A DNA stretch of 64,000 nt, taken from contig JAHKAA010000005.1 of NCBI GenBank assembly GCA_018825965.1, positions 20,394-84,393 on the forward strand, written 5' to 3'. Each line of letters opens with the position of its first letter. Position 1 is the first letter of the stretch. The position numbers and the translations under genes are program-made. Of this stretch, positions 52,703 through 63,251 are shown in pieces. A model generated the notes under the pieces. It searched no databases, was not told the DNA's origin, and was given only the letters and a program-made list of their open reading frames with translations. The stretch comes from Gammaproteobacteria bacterium (GTDB lineage Bacteria > Pseudomonadota > Gammaproteobacteria > Enterobacterales > Alteromonadaceae).

Positions 52703-52728
52703 AAAAAGGCGACCCGCAGGTCGCCTTT
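52703..52728 (-). terminator. Bidirectional terminator between the hydrolase gene and valS
   Basis: AAAGGCGACC (52705-52714) pairs with GGTCGCCTTT (52719-52728). On the minus strand it ends in five Ts and serves valS; it also lies 7 bp after the hydrolase stop on the plus strand. Confidence 0.85.
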
Positions 52729-52759
52729 CGACGTTCAATAGAACAAATAGAACAGATAG

Positions 52760-55651
52760 TTAAATCGCAGCTATTTGTTCCTGCTGGGCTTTTAACTTAG
52801 TGATAGCTTCTAAAGCTTCAGCTAGTTTTTCACGCTCTTTCGCCAGTACTGCTTCAGGCGCTTTAGCCACAAAACCTTCATTTGCCAGTTTGCTGGCAAC
52901 ACGGTCATGTTCCTGCTGAGCTTTTTCCATTTGCTTGGCAATACGGGCCAGCTCGGCTTCTTTATCAATCAGGCCAGCCATAGGGATCAGAATATCCATC
53001 TTGCCCAAAAGCTGAGCGGCACAAGCAGGAGCTGTGTCGCCATCGGCCAATACAGTAATGGCTTCTAACTTCGCCATATTCTGCAGGAAGGCCATATTAC
53101 TTTGTAAACGGCGGCTATCATCGCTGGTCAGGTTACGCACCAGTACAGACAATGGTTTGCTTGGCGCTATATCCATTTCACCCCGCACGTTACGGATAGC
53201 GACTATAAAGCTCTTCACCCATTCCAGATCAGCAGTGGCAGTTTCGTTGACCAGCGCCTGATTAAATTCCGGGTAAGCCTGCAGCATAATGCTGTCGCCA
53301 GCGCTGATGTCTGTGCGGATCATTGGAGCTACACGCTGCCAAATTTCTTCAGTGATAAATGGCATGATGGGGTGCATTAAACGCAGTAAAGATTCCAGCA
53401 CTGTCAGTAAGGTATGACGGGTGCCACGTTGCTGAGCTTCGCTGCCTTTAAACAATACAGGTTTGGTCAGCTCTAAGTACCAGTCACAGAACTGGTTCCA
53501 GGTGAACTCATACAGCGTATTGGCCGCCATATCAAAACGGTAGCTGTCTAAATAACCACGGAATTGAGTGATAGTTTGTTGATACTGGCTGATGATCCAG
53601 TGGTCTGCCAATGACAGCTCCATTTCACCACCACCATTGCCGTTAACAGCAAGGCCACAATCTTTTTCTTCGGTCATCATGGTGACGTAACGGCTGGCGT
53701 TCCACAGCTTGTTACAGAAGTTACGGTAACCGTCTAAACGTTTCATATCCCAGCTGATATCACGGCCTGTTGAAGCCAAAGCAGCTAAAGTGAAACGCAG
53801 CGCATCTGTACCGCTGGCTTCAATACCTTCAGGGAATTGCTTTTTGGTCTGGTTGCCAATTTTTTCGGCCAGCTGTGGTTGCATCATATTGCTGGTGCGT
53901 TTTACCAACAGGTCTTCCAGGCTGATGCCGTCAATCATATCCAGCGGGTCAATCACGTTGCCCTTGGATTTTGACATTTTGTCGCCGTTTTCATCACGAA
54001 TAAGACCAGTCACATAGACAGTCTTAAATGGCACTTGTGGTTTGCCGTTTTCATCTTTGATGAAATGCATCGTCATCATAATCATCCGGGCTACCCAGAA
54101 GAAAATAATGTCAAAACCAGTCACCAGAACGTCGGTCGGGTGGAAGGTTTTTAAATCTTCAGTATCTTCCGGCCAACCTAAAGTCGAGAAGGTCCAGAGC
54201 GCTGAGCTGAACCAGGTGTCCAGTACATCGTTGTCCTGACGTAATTTCACGTCATCGGCTAAAGCGTGTTTAGCACGCACTTCAGCTTCATCACGGCCTA
54301 CATAGACTTTACCTGTTTCGTCGTACCAGGCTGGAATACGGTGACCCCACCACAGCTGACGGCTGATACACCAGTCCTGAATGTCACGCATCCAGCTGTA
54401 GTACATGTTTTCGTACTGTTTAGGTACAAACTGAATGTCGCCGTTTTCGACAGCTTCAATGGCAGTTTTGGCCATAGGCGCCACACGCACATACCATTGG
54501 TCTGTCAGTAATGGCTCAATCACCACACCAGAACGGTCGCCGTAGGGCAGGGTGTTAGTGTGATCTTCTACTTTGTCCAAAAGGCCAGCAGCATCAAAAG
54601 CCGCCACTATGGCTTTGCGTGCTGCGTAACGCTCCAGGCCCTGGAATTCAGCAGGAATAACAGCCTTGTGTGCCGGGTTTGCTTCTCCATTCGGGAAAAA
54701 ACATTCGCCTTCAGTGCGTATAGTGGCGTCCGCTGTCATCATGTTGATCATCGGTAACTGATGACGTTTACCCACTTCGTAGTCGTTAAAGTCGTGCGCT
54801 GGAGTGATTTTGACGCAGCCTGTGCCTTTGTCTTTATCTGCATGTTCGTCAGCCAGAATGGGAATACGGCGGTTCACCAGCGGCAGCAGCACTTCTTTAC
54901 CAATCAGTGACTGGTAGCGCTCATCGTCCGGGTTCACTGCAATACCGGTATCGCCCAGCATAGTTTCCGGACGGGTAGTGGCTACTACTATGTAGTTTTT
55001 GCCATCTGCAGTAGTCACACCATCAGCCAGCGGGTAACGTAAGTTCCACAGGTGGCCTTTTTGTTCTTTGTTTTCTACTTCTAAATCAGAAATAGCCGTG
55101 TGCAGCTTAGGATCCCAGTTCACCAGGCGTTTGCCACGGTAAATCAGGTCGTCCTGATACAAACGCACAAAGACTTCCTGTACTGCATTCGACAGGCCAG
55201 CGTCCATGGTAAAACGCTCTTTGTCCCAGTCGACTGAGTTGCCTAAACGGCGCATTTGTTCAGTAATGGTGCCACCTGATTCGGCTTTCCATTCCCATAC
55301 TTTTTCAATAAAGGCTTCGCGGCCCATGGCATGACGGTCTGGTTTGCCTTCGGCTGCCAATTTACGCTCCACTACCATTTGAGTGGCGATACCAGCGTGG
55401 TCAGTCCCTACTTGCCATAAGGTGTTTTTGCCCAGCATACGTTTGTAGCGGGTTAAGGCATCCATTATCGTTTGCTGGAACGCATGGCCCATATGCAGGC
55501 TACCGGTCACGTTGGGTGGTGGGATCATGATGCAATACGCACCATTGCTGTTATCACCAGCTGTATTACCACGGGGCTTGAAATAGCCTTTGCTTTCCCA
55601 TGCCTGATACATGGCTTGTTCAACGGTACTTGGGTTAAATGTCTTTTCCAT
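52760..55651 (-). CDS. valS: Valine-tRNA ligase
   Basis: Charges tRNA-Val and edits mischarged Thr. 963 residues, similar to E. coli ValS (951). The class I signatures are [15 protein letters not shown] (HIGH-type, residue ~41 on) and DKMSKSKGN (KMSKS); the CP1 editing domain lies between ([15 protein letters not shown]), and the C-terminal coiled-coil arm is seen in [18 protein letters not shown]. The start [19 protein letters not shown] is typical. It is the last gene of pepA-holC-valS and is closed by a terminator. Confidence 0.98.
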   Translation of the reverse strand: MEKTFNPSTVEQAMYQAWESKGYFKPRGNTAGDNSNGAYCIMIPPPNVTGSLHMGHAFQQTIMDALTRYKRMLGKNTLWQVGTDHAGIATQMVVERKLAAEGKPDRHAMGREAFIEKVWEWKAESGGTITEQMRRLGNSVDWDKERFTMDAGLSNAVQEVFVRLYQDDLIYRGKRLVNWDPKLHTAISDLEVENKEQKGHLWNLRYPLADGVTTADGKNYIVVATTRPETMLGDTGIAVNPDDERYQSLIGKEVLLPLVNRRIPILADEHADKDKGTGCVKITPAHDFNDYEVGKRHQLPMINMMTADATIRTEGECFFPNGEANPAHKAVIPAEFQGLERYAARKAIVAAFDAAGLLDKVEDHTNTLPYGDRSGVVIEPLLTDQWYVRVAPMAKTAIEAVENGDIQFVPKQYENMYYSWMRDIQDWCISRQLWWGHRIPAWYDETGKVYVGRDEAEVRAKHALADDVKLRQDNDVLDTWFSSALWTFSTLGWPEDTEDLKTFHPTDVLVTGFDIIFFWVARMIMMTMHFIKDENGKPQVPFKTVYVTGLIRDENGDKMSKSKGNVIDPLDMIDGISLEDLLVKRTSNMMQPQLAEKIGNQTKKQFPEGIEASGTDALRFTLAALASTGRDISWDMKRLDGYRNFCNKLWNASRYVTMMTEEKDCGLAVNGNGGGEMELSLADHWIISQYQQTITQFRGYLDSYRFDMAANTLYEFTWNQFCDWYLELTKPVLFKGSEAQQRGTRHTLLTVLESLLRLMHPIMPFITEEIWQRVAPMIRTDISAGDSIMLQAYPEFNQALVNETATADLEWVKSFIVAIRNVRGEMDIAPSKPLSVLVRNLTSDDSRRLQSNMAFLQNMAKLEAITVLADGDTAPACAAQLLGKMDILIPMAGLIDKEAELARIAKQMEKAQQEHDRVASKLANEGFVAKAPEAVLAKEREKLAEALEAITKLKAQQEQIAAI

Positions 55652-55692
55652 CTTCGTTACCTGAAACTCTCACTAAAAACGCAGGCCGGCCA

Positions 55693-56142
55693 TCAGAGCT
55701 GCACTGTTTGCGGGGTTAACCCCGACTGGCGATAAAATTTAAATCGTTCCCGCGCCTGAACTTTAAGCTGTTCTTCGGCTGGAACAAATTCGATAATGTG
55801 TTGAAAACGCTGACTAAAAGGCGGCACTGTTGCCGACAGGTTCATTAAAACCGGCCTCGCGTTGCCTGGAGGCAGCCAGCTGATTTCTACCGGAGCGCCC
55901 CGGGCAGGGCCTTCGCCCGCCAGATTGTGTGGCACAAAACGCATCGGATCAAAGCGCCATAATACCTCATCCAGCAGTTCGGCGTCCGCCTGATTTTGGC
56001 AGAACACAAAAACCCGCTGTCCGGCCTGATAAAAATCGGCGCAGAGTTTTGCTGCGACATGAAAAAAAGCTGGCTCTGACGCCAGCTGTGATTCAGCTTC
56101 TGCTGCCTGGTCCGGCAGCAGATAAAAACTGACCTGAGGCAC
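55693..56142 (-). CDS. holC: DNA polymerase III chi subunit HolC
   Basis: Connects the clamp loader to SSB during replication. 149 residues: FYLLPDQAAEAE at the start, a Rossmann-like core with RVFVFCQNQADAELLDEVLWRFDPMRFVPHNL, and the PVEISWLP / VLMNLSATVPPF segments typical of chi. It lies two bases after pepA and 41 bp before valS, the conserved pepA-holC-valS order. Confidence 0.94.
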   Translation of the reverse strand: MPQVSFYLLPDQAAEAESQLASEPAFFHVAAKLCADFYQAGQRVFVFCQNQADAELLDEVLWRFDPMRFVPHNLAGEGPARGAPVEISWLPPGNARPVLMNLSATVPPFSQRFQHIIEFVPAEEQLKVQARERFKFYRQSGLTPQTVQL

Positions 56143-56144
56143 TG

Positions 56145-57656
56145 TTATCCCTCGATGTCGGTTCCGACACGGTTAATTAAAAACTGGGTCAGCATAGCCA
56201 CAGGGCGGCCAGTTGCACCTTTGTCTTTACCACCACTGCGCCATGCAGTACCGGCAATGTCCAAATGCGCCCAGTTGTATTTACGGGTGAAGCGCGACAG
56301 GAAACAAGCTGCGGTAATAGTACCGGCGGCACGGCCACCTAAGTTACTGAAATCCGCGAACGGGCTTTCCAGCTGATCCTGATAGTCATCCCACAAAGGT
56401 AAACGCCAGGCTCTGTCACCACTTTGATCCGAGGCATTTAATATTTCATGCGCCAGCGGGTTATGGTTACTTAATAAACCTGAAGCGTGTTTACCCAAAG
56501 CAATGACACAAGCGCCTGTTAAAGTCGCGACGTCAATCACCACATCAGGGTCAAAACGCTCGACATAAGTTAAGGCGTCACAGAGCACTAAACGGCCTTC
56601 AGCGTCAGTGTTTAACACTTCAACGGTTTGGCCCGACATAGTAGTTAAAATATCACCAGGGCGATAAGCGCGGCCATCCGGCATATTTTCAGCGCCAGCC
56701 AGCACAGCCACCATATTAATAGGTAAACCTAAGCTGACCACAGCATGCATAGTTCCCAGCACTGAAGCTGCGCCACACATGTCGTATTTCATTTCGTCCA
56801 TCGCATCGCTTGGCTTGATGCTGATACCGCCTGTGTCAAAGGTTAAACCTTTGCCAACCAGTACCACTGGCGCGCTGTTATCCATAGCGCCGTTGTATTT
56901 AATCACCGCCATTTTGGCTTCGTTTTCCGAGCCACGGCCAACAGCCACATAAGAGTGCATACCCAAAGCTGTCATTTCAGCTATGCCCAGCACTTCCACT
57001 GATACTTTGTCGTGTTGCGCTAAAGCCACTGCCTGATCCGCCAAATAAGCCGGAGTACAGATATTGGGCGGCATATTCGACACGTCTTTACAGACTTTAA
57101 TGCCAGCAGCTACCGCCAAACCATGTTCAACGGCTTTTTCGCCTATGGTTAAGTCGCGACGGGTTGGCACATTAAAGACAATTTTACGCAGTGGGCGACG
57201 GGTTTCGTCTTTGCGGCTTTTAAGTTTGTCGAATACGTACAAACAATCCTGGGTAGTTTCTACCGCATGACGCACTTTCCAGTAGGTATCGCGGCCTTTG
57301 ACATGCAGCTCAGATAAGAAACACACAGCTTCCATTGAGCCGGTTTCATTTAAAGTGCTGATGGTTTTGGAGATGATTTGGCGGTACTGGCGTTCGTCCA
57401 GTTCACGCTCTTTACCACAACCCACCAAAAGTACCCGCTCACTCAGTACGTTCGGTACATGGTGCAATAACAACATCTGGCCGGGTTTGCCTTCTAAATC
57501 GCCCCGGCGTAATAAATTGCTGATGTAGCCTTCGCTGATTTTATCCAGCTGTTCGGCAACCGCTGACAAGCGGCGCGGCTCATAAACGCCGACAACGATA
57601 CATGCACTTCGTTGTTTTTCCGGACTACCGCTTTTTACGCTGAACTCCATGCTCAC
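56145..57656 (-). CDS. pepA: Leucyl aminopeptidase PepA (M17)
   Basis: A hexameric two-metal aminopeptidase; in E. coli also a DNA-binding protein (XerB) in plasmid recombination and carAB control. 503 residues, full length. Metal ligands and signature appear in [30 protein letters not shown] and in [10 protein letters not shown], with the catalytic Lys and Arg of those motifs. The N-terminal ~170 residues form the macro-like DNA-binding domain. It is divergent from lptF, as in E. coli. Confidence 0.97.
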   Translation of the reverse strand: MSMEFSVKSGSPEKQRSACIVVGVYEPRRLSAVAEQLDKISEGYISNLLRRGDLEGKPGQMLLLHHVPNVLSERVLLVGCGKERELDERQYRQIISKTISTLNETGSMEAVCFLSELHVKGRDTYWKVRHAVETTQDCLYVFDKLKSRKDETRRPLRKIVFNVPTRRDLTIGEKAVEHGLAVAAGIKVCKDVSNMPPNICTPAYLADQAVALAQHDKVSVEVLGIAEMTALGMHSYVAVGRGSENEAKMAVIKYNGAMDNSAPVVLVGKGLTFDTGGISIKPSDAMDEMKYDMCGAASVLGTMHAVVSLGLPINMVAVLAGAENMPDGRAYRPGDILTTMSGQTVEVLNTDAEGRLVLCDALTYVERFDPDVVIDVATLTGACVIALGKHASGLLSNHNPLAHEILNASDQSGDRAWRLPLWDDYQDQLESPFADFSNLGGRAAGTITAACFLSRFTRKYNWAHLDIAGTAWRSGGKDKGATGRPVAMLTQFLINRVGTDIEG

Positions 57657-57853
57657 TCCTGATTCTAAGACTTTCGGCCACTATACCAAGTTAGTTCGAT
57701 GGTACAGTGGTCTTCTGTGTGATGATATTTTGTCCGGCTTTACAAAAAAGCTCGGATTTATCGCCACTTTAGTCAATAATAATTGCTGTAAACATCCAGT
57801 TTACTTAAAAATCGTCAGGGTTCCAGCAAAAAGACAGGTTTTAGGGGGCATTT

Positions 57854-58963
57854 TTGATTGTTTTTCGTTATCTGATTGGTGAAGTCTTTAAATCCCAATT
57901 GGCGGTCTTCCTGATCCTGATCACTATTATCATGAGCCAACGCTTTGTGAAAATTCTGGCAGACGCATCAGACGGTGATATTCCGGGTCAGTTGGTGCTG
58001 ACTGTTCTGGCATTAAAACTGCCACAACTGGCGGTGATCATTATTCCTTTAAGCGCTTTTTTGGGCGTGTTAATAGCTTATGGCCGCATATACGCCGACA
58101 GCGAAATGACGGTATTACATGCCACCGGCATCAGCGAATGGTATGTCACCCGCTTAACCCTGATGTTATCTGTAGTGATGGCGCTTGGGGCAGGTTTTGT
58201 CACTTTGTATTTAAGCCCCTGGTCGACAGAACGTGAATACCAGATTTTAGAACAGGCCGAAGCCGATTCTGGCCTTAGCAGTTTAATACCAGGGCGTTTT
58301 CAGCAAACGTCCAATGAAAAAGCTGTGGTTTTTGTGCATGACATCAGCCGCGACGGTGGGGAGCTGGAAAGGGTGTTTTTAGCCCAGACCTCCTCAGAGC
58401 CGGGCGGGCAAACTTCTATAGTTTATGCTCAGTCTGGTTACGTGAAAGAAGATGCCAGCGGTGCTCAGTTACTGCAACTCAACAGTGGCCGCCGTTATGC
58501 GGGGGAAACCCGTTCTCCTGGTTATGAGGTGGTGGAGTTTGGTCAATATCAAATTCAAATTCGTGAACAACAAGTGGAACAAAAACGCCGTAAGTTATCC
58601 AGTTTACCTACGGCCGAACTTCGCAACCAAACAGGGCCTGAGGCCGCTGCTGAATGGCACTGGCGTATAGCTATACCACTTTCTATTCCTATTCTGATGC
58701 TGATTGCAGTGCCACTGAGTAAAGTAAACCCAAGGCAGGGCAAGTTTGGCCGCTTATTGCCTGCTTTGGCTTTATACCTGTTGTATTACATTTTGCTGAT
58801 TGCCAGCCGCTCAGCTATAGAGGACGGCAAAATTCCAGAGCAATTAGGTATGTGGTGGATCCACGCTTTGGGTCTGACTTTTGGCATAGTAATGCTGGTG
58901 AAACACCGCGCAGCAGGTCAAAAGCTGAAAGCATTACTGACAGGGCGCTCTTCTCATGTTTAA
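57854..58963 (+). CDS. lptF: LPS export ABC transporter permease LptF
   Basis: Inner-membrane permease of the LptB2FGC complex that extracts LPS from the membrane. 369 residues from a TTG start (MIVFRYLIGEVFKSQL), which matches the family N-terminus and has a G-rich AGGGGG site about seven bases ahead. Six helices with a large periplasmic beta-jellyroll domain (~residues 130-265) are seen; PLSAFLGVLIAYGRIYADSEMTVLHATGIS is the coupling-helix region. Its end overlaps lptG by 8 bp. Confidence 0.95.
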   Translation: MIVFRYLIGEVFKSQLAVFLILITIIMSQRFVKILADASDGDIPGQLVLTVLALKLPQLAVIIIPLSAFLGVLIAYGRIYADSEMTVLHATGISEWYVTRLTLMLSVVMALGAGFVTLYLSPWSTEREYQILEQAEADSGLSSLIPGRFQQTSNEKAVVFVHDISRDGGELERVFLAQTSSEPGGQTSIVYAQSGYVKEDASGAQLLQLNSGRRYAGETRSPGYEVVEFGQYQIQIREQQVEQKRRKLSSLPTAELRNQTGPEAAAEWHWRIAIPLSIPILMLIAVPLSKVNPRQGKFGRLLPALALYLLYYILLIASRSAIEDGKIPEQLGMWWIHALGLTFGIVMLVKHRAAGQKLKALLTGRSSHV

Positions 58964-60020
58964 GATCCTCGACCTTTACATAGGCCGCACCATATTAACC
59001 ACAGTGCTGATGACAGTGACTGTGCTGATGATTTTATCCGGCATGTTCAGGTTTATTGACCAGTTACGTTTAGTTGGCCGCGGTGATTACGACATGTTAT
59101 CCGCTGGTTTATTTACTTTGTTTAGTGTGCCTGGCGATTTGATTTTGTTTTTCCCTATGGCGGCTTTAATAGGTGGCTTAGTAGGGCTGGGTATGCTGGC
59201 GAGCAATAGCGAGTTAGTGGTGATGCAGGCTGCGGGTTTATCGCGGCTTAATATTATTAACTCTGTGATGAAAACCTCCTTGCTGATGATGCTGATTGTG
59301 ATGCTGGTGGCTGAGTTTGGCGCTCCAGTGGCGGAAAAAACGGCCCGTGAACTGCGAACCAAAGCCATTTCAGGCGGTGATTTAATTTCGGCAAGGCAGG
59401 GCGTTTGGGCCAAAGATGGTGATCATTTTATCAATATCAAACAGGTAGATGACTTCGGTAACTTAACTGATTTAACCATTTACGAATTTGATACCGATTT
59501 AAAATTAAAAGCCATAGTCAGTGCCAAAACCGCAGTTTTTATCAGCAATGCCTGGCGTTTATCAGATGTGAGCAGATTGAATTTTCGTGATGACAGAGTG
59601 GAGAAACACCAGTGGCAGGAGCAGCGTTGGCGTTCAACCTTAACGCCGGATAAGCTGGGCGTGGTGTCTATTAAACCCGAGCTGCTATCGCTCAAAGGCT
59701 TAACCGACTACATCGACTATCTGGACAGCAATCAGCAAGACAGCAGCAAGTTTGAGCTGGCATTCTGGCGCAAGGCCACGCAGCCTTTAACCATTATTGC
59801 TATGTTGCTGGTGGCTTTGTCTTTTATCTTTGGACCACTTCGTAGTGTGACTATGGCGGCCCGTATTCTGATGGGTATTCTGACAGGTTTTGCTTTTTAT
59901 ATGAGCGATCAGGTGTTTGGGCCTGTGGCTTTGGTGTACCAGCTGCCGCCTGTCCTTGGGGCCGTATTACCTTCCAGCTTGTTTATTGGGCTGGCGATGT
60001 ATTTATTGCAGAAGAAATAG
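58956..60020 (+). CDS. lptG: LPS export ABC transporter permease LptG
   Basis: Second permease of the Lpt inner-membrane complex. 354 residues with six membrane helices and a central jellyroll domain (~130-265). LDLYIGRTILTTVLMTVTVL and FPMAALIGGLVGLGMLASNSELVVMQAAGLS are characteristic. It overlaps lptF by 8 bp, indicating coupled translation for equal amounts, and is closed by a bidirectional terminator. Confidence 0.96.
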   Translation: MFKILDLYIGRTILTTVLMTVTVLMILSGMFRFIDQLRLVGRGDYDMLSAGLFTLFSVPGDLILFFPMAALIGGLVGLGMLASNSELVVMQAAGLSRLNIINSVMKTSLLMMLIVMLVAEFGAPVAEKTARELRTKAISGGDLISARQGVWAKDGDHFINIKQVDDFGNLTDLTIYEFDTDLKLKAIVSAKTAVFISNAWRLSDVSRLNFRDDRVEKHQWQEQRWRSTLTPDKLGVVSIKPELLSLKGLTDYIDYLDSNQQDSSKFELAFWRKATQPLTIIAMLLVALSFIFGPLRSVTMAARILMGILTGFAFYMSDQVFGPVALVYQLPPVLGAVLPSSLFIGLAMYLLQKK

Positions 60021-60049
60021 CGACGCCGTTGCTACAATGGCGGCAATAA

Positions 60050-60077
60050 AAAAGGCAGAATTGATTTCTGCCTTTTT
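60050..60077. terminator. Bidirectional terminator between lptG and the RDD gene
   Basis: AAAAGGCAGAA (60050-60060) pairs with TTCTGCCTTTT (60066-60076), with A-rich and T-rich flanks, so it can stop transcription from both convergent genes. Confidence 0.9.
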
Positions 60078-60101
60078 GCTATCTGCTGTTTTACTACCGG
60101 T

Positions 60102-60599
60102 TTAGCCCGCTTTACGATGTAAATTCAGTTCTTTGCTTTCATCTTTGGTCAGCTTCACCACTATGGTGTTGGTCATTTGATCCTGCAGCGCCAAACCCTT
60201 GCCCCAGCGGATCCACAACCAGAAATTCCCCACACCCAACAAAGACAGCCCTAAACGCAGTAGAGCCTGTTTCAGCGTCACAGGCGAGCCATCTGCTTGG
60301 ATTAACAAAATACGCCAGGCGCGCATCCCCAGGGTTTGCCCGGCTTTCATCCAGAAATACAGATAAAACCAAGCCGATACCAACAGAAGATAAAGCTGGA
60401 CCCAAATAGAATGCTTCTGAAGGAAGTCAGCCTGATCCTGATAAGCCGCCAGTGAAACTAATCCTACATTATCCAGAATAGTCACCAACACAAGAGCTAA
60501 GCCTACAGCCAGCATCCAGAGTGCGGCTAAAATCAGCACGTCATAAAGAATGGCAGCTAAACGGCGGAACAAACCCGCTTTTGGAGATCCGTGATACAT
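60102..60599 (-). CDS. RDD family membrane protein
   Basis: A 165-residue protein with the RDD domain: RRLAAILYDVLILAALWML (the RDD-equivalent Arg and Asp in helix 1), a second helix LYLLLVSAWFYLYFWMKAGQTLGMRAWRI containing the conserved GQTLGM, and a third near GLSLLGVGNFWLWI. RDD proteins are presumed transporters or membrane partners; some act as Na+/H+ antiporters, but the role here is unknown. It is convergent with lptG, and such a gene is often found next to lptFG. Confidence 0.9.
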   Translation of the reverse strand: MYHGSPKAGLFRRLAAILYDVLILAALWMLAVGLALVLVTILDNVGLVSLAAYQDQADFLQKHSIWVQLYLLLVSAWFYLYFWMKAGQTLGMRAWRILLIQADGSPVTLKQALLRLGLSLLGVGNFWLWIRWGKGLALQDQMTNTIVVKLTKDESKELNLHRKAG

Positions 60600-60713
60600 C
60601 AGTGTGTCCTGACTTTTATTGATTCGATGAATGGCGCTAAGTGTATCACGCAGCTTAGTTTTTCCGAAACTGCTGCAAAAACGCGCAACCAGACAGCCAA
60701 CTGAAACTTTTGC

Positions 60714-60741
60714 TTGCGCCGCGCCATTCGCTTTGTATAAT
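60714..60741 (+). promoter_or_regulatory. Sigma70 promoter of tRNA-Leu
   Basis: TTGCGC (60714-60719) and a perfect TATAAT (60736-60741) are 16 bp apart, 31 bp before the tRNA. Confidence 0.7.
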
Positions 60742-60771
60742 GCAAGCGTTTACTTCTGTACGACCCTCAAT

Positions 60772-60858
60772 GCCTGGGTGGCGAAATCGGTAGACGCAGC
60801 GGATTCAAAATCCGCCGGGGGAAACTCCGTGTCGGTTCGAGTCCGACCCCAGGCACCA
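60772..60858 (+). tRNA. tRNA-Leu (anticodon CAA)
   Basis: An 87-nt class II tRNA with encoded CCA: acceptor GCCTGGG/CCCAGGC, D arm GGTGGCGAAATCGGTAGACGC (Leu-type), anticodon arm GCGGA-TTCAAAA-TCCGC with CAA at its centre, a long variable arm (CGGGGGAAACTCCG) and T arm GTCGG/CCGAC. It reads UUG codons. The island-like restriction genes start right behind its 3' end, so it may be an insertion site. Confidence 0.97.
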
Positions 60859-61110
60859 ATTCAATCAATAACTTACCAAAATTATGCTGATTCATTTTCT
60901 TAGTGTTTACTGCATTCTTTGCAAATAAATTATCCATTTTAATCCTTATTATTCTGCCTCCTTAAGCTGTTGTATTTTAACAGTCTATCCTCGCGTCCAA
61001 ATCACGTTTTCTAGCTTCGATTTCGGGAGTTTTCCGTTCTTGCCTTTAACCTTTTATGGCATAGTAATAACTACAAACGGAATCAATAGATTAAATCCTC
61101 AAGGACTCTC

Positions 61111-62697
61111 ATGCTCCAAGATATCAAAAAGACGCTCTGGTCGGCCGCTGATAAACTACGTGCCAACGTTGACGCTGCCGAATATAAACATATTGCCCTT
61201 GGCCTTATTTTCCTAAAGTTTATCTCTGACTCCTTTGCAGGCCGCCAAAAAGAATTGTCCCGCCGTTTTGCTGACGCAAATGACGAGTTTTATATCGCTG
61301 ATGCCGACGAGCAAACTATCTTAGAAGAGCTGGAAGACCGCGACTACTACAAATCGGCCAACGTGTTCTGGGTACCGGAAACTGCGCGCTGGGAAGCATT
61401 ACGCGCTAACGCCAAGCAAGCTGATATCGGCAAGCGCATTGACGATGCCTTAGCCGCCATTGAACTGGAAAACCCTACCCTCAAAGGCATTTTGGATAAA
61501 CGCTACGCCCGGGCCCCACTGCCAGATGGCAAGCTGGGTGAGCTCGTTGATTTAATCTCCACCATAGGTTTTGGTGAAGACCAATCCAAAGCCCGCGATA
61601 TCTTGGGCCAGGTGTACGAATACTTCTTAGGGCAGTTCGCCAGCGCCGAAGGTAAAAAAGGCGGTCAGTTCTATACGCCACAGTCTATCGTTAACACCTT
61701 GGTTGCCGTGCTCGACCCGCACCAAGGCAAAGTGTACGACCCATGTTGCGGCTCGGGCGGTATGTTCGTGCAATCAGAAAAGTTTATCGAAGCACACGGC
61801 GGCAAGCTGGGGGATGTGTCGATTTATGGTCAGGAATCCAATCCGACCACATGGCGTTTGGCGGCGATGAACCTCGCCATTCGCGGTATCGACTTTAACT
61901 TAGGCCGTGAACCTGGCGACACCTTTACCAAAAACCAGCACAGCGATTTACGCGCCGACTATATCCTCGCCAACCCGCCATTTAATATCAGCGACTGGTG
62001 GCATGGCAGCTTAGAAGGCGACCCGCGCTGGGTGTATGGCAACCCGCCACAAGGCAACGCCAACTATGCGTGGTTGCAGCATATGTTGTATCACTTAAAA
62101 CCCACTGGCCGCGCCGGTATTGTGTTGGCCAATGGCTCGATGTCATCCAGCCAAAATAGCGAAGGCGATATCCGCCGCGCCATGGTCGACGCCGACGTGG
62201 TGGAAGTGATGGTGGCCCTGCCAGGCCAGCTATTTTTTAACACCCAAATTCCCGCCTGTTTATGGTTTTTAACTAAACAAAAAACCGCCCGCAAAGGCGA
62301 AGTGCTGTTTATCGACGCCCGCAAACTGGGCAAGATGATTAGCCGCGTGCAAAGCGAGCTGAATCAAAAAGCTATTGACCAGATCGCCAATACCGCCAAA
62401 GCATGGCGTGGTGAGGACATGACGGGCGTTGAAGGCTTTGCTCTTGATGAAAACACGTGGGGTTATCAGGACATCGCCGGTTTCTGCCGTAGCGTACCGC
62501 TGAGTGAAATTGCCGGGCATGGCCATGTACTGACGCCAGGCCGTTATGTCGGCGCAGAAGAAGTGGAAGATTGCGACGAAGCTTTTGCTGACAAAATGAC
62601 AGCTCTGACTGAAAAGCTAGCCGAGCAAATGGCCAAAGGCACAGAACTGGACCAGTTAATCCGGCAGAAATTGGGAGGGCTGGGGTATGAGTTTTAA
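61111..62697 (+). CDS. hsdM: Type I restriction-modification methyltransferase subunit HsdM
   Basis: Adenine N6-methyltransferase of a type I R-M system. 528 residues. Parts: the N-terminal helical HsdM domain (~1-140, IKKTLWSAADKLRANVDAAEYKHIALGLIFLKF), then the SAM-dependent domain with YDPCCGSGGMFV (~residue 210) and catalytic NPPFN (~289), and a C-terminal helical tail contacting HsdS. AAGGA lies nine bases before ATG. It is followed by a HEPN/MNT pair and a truncated hsdS; hsdR is not in the window. Confidence 0.96.
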   Translation: MLQDIKKTLWSAADKLRANVDAAEYKHIALGLIFLKFISDSFAGRQKELSRRFADANDEFYIADADEQTILEELEDRDYYKSANVFWVPETARWEALRANAKQADIGKRIDDALAAIELENPTLKGILDKRYARAPLPDGKLGELVDLISTIGFGEDQSKARDILGQVYEYFLGQFASAEGKKGGQFYTPQSIVNTLVAVLDPHQGKVYDPCCGSGGMFVQSEKFIEAHGGKLGDVSIYGQESNPTTWRLAAMNLAIRGIDFNLGREPGDTFTKNQHSDLRADYILANPPFNISDWWHGSLEGDPRWVYGNPPQGNANYAWLQHMLYHLKPTGRAGIVLANGSMSSSQNSEGDIRRAMVDADVVEVMVALPGQLFFNTQIPACLWFLTKQKTARKGEVLFIDARKLGKMISRVQSELNQKAIDQIANTAKAWRGEDMTGVEGFALDENTWGYQDIAGFCRSVPLSEIAGHGHVLTPGRYVGAEEVEDCDEAFADKMTALTEKLAEQMAKGTELDQLIRQKLGGLGYEF

Positions 62698-62795
62698 ATT
62701 AAGGCAACACCTTGTTGCTCAATTGCAGCGCCAGGCATGGAGCATGCGATACTTGCACCATTCATCCGATACCAAGAGCTAAAGGAATACAAAAA

Positions 62796-63251
62796 ATGCT
62801 GTATTTAAATGTAGATCATCTGCGTCGTTGCATTCAAACGCTGGCGTCTTCACTGGCGCTCTATCAAAAAGCCGAAGCGGGCAGCATTGATCAGGAAGTA
62901 TTTCGTAATGCCATCGTCAAAGGCTACGAGCTCACGCAGGAAACTGCTTTCAAACTACTGAAAAAAGCACTGAAAGCCTTCGGCCACGGCGGCAAAAAAC
63001 TCGAAACCACGCCGGTTAAAGACATTCTGCGCCTCGCTGCCGTGCATGGCCTGCTCACGCTCGATGAAGTCGAGCGCTGGTTTCGCTATCGCGACAACCG
63101 CAACAACACCGCGCACGATTACGGCGAACAATTTGCCACCGAAACGCTGGTATTGATCCCTGTCTTTTTGCAGGACATCACCACCTTGGCCGATACGCTG
63201 GAGCGCAAATTGGGCCAAGACGCAACAGAGGCAGATGATGGCAACGCATAA
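62796..63251 (+). CDS. hepT: HEPN toxin (HepT-like, HI0074 family)
   Basis: A 151-residue helical HEPN-domain protein from ATG 62796 behind AAAGGAA (a longer frame to 62712 lacks a site). SIDQEVFRNAIVKGYELTQETAFKLLKKALK and the RX4HXY motif (R102, H107, Y109 in RNNTAHDY) are intact; this motif is the RNase active site of HepT toxins, and its Tyr is the residue that MntA antitoxins AMPylate. The mntA-like gene follows with a 17-bp overlap. The pair sits between hsdM and hsdS. Confidence 0.88.
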   Translation: MLYLNVDHLRRCIQTLASSLALYQKAEAGSIDQEVFRNAIVKGYELTQETAFKLLKKALKAFGHGGKKLETTPVKDILRLAAVHGLLTLDEVERWFRYRDNRNNTAHDYGEQFATETLVLIPVFLQDITTLADTLERKLGQDATEADDGNA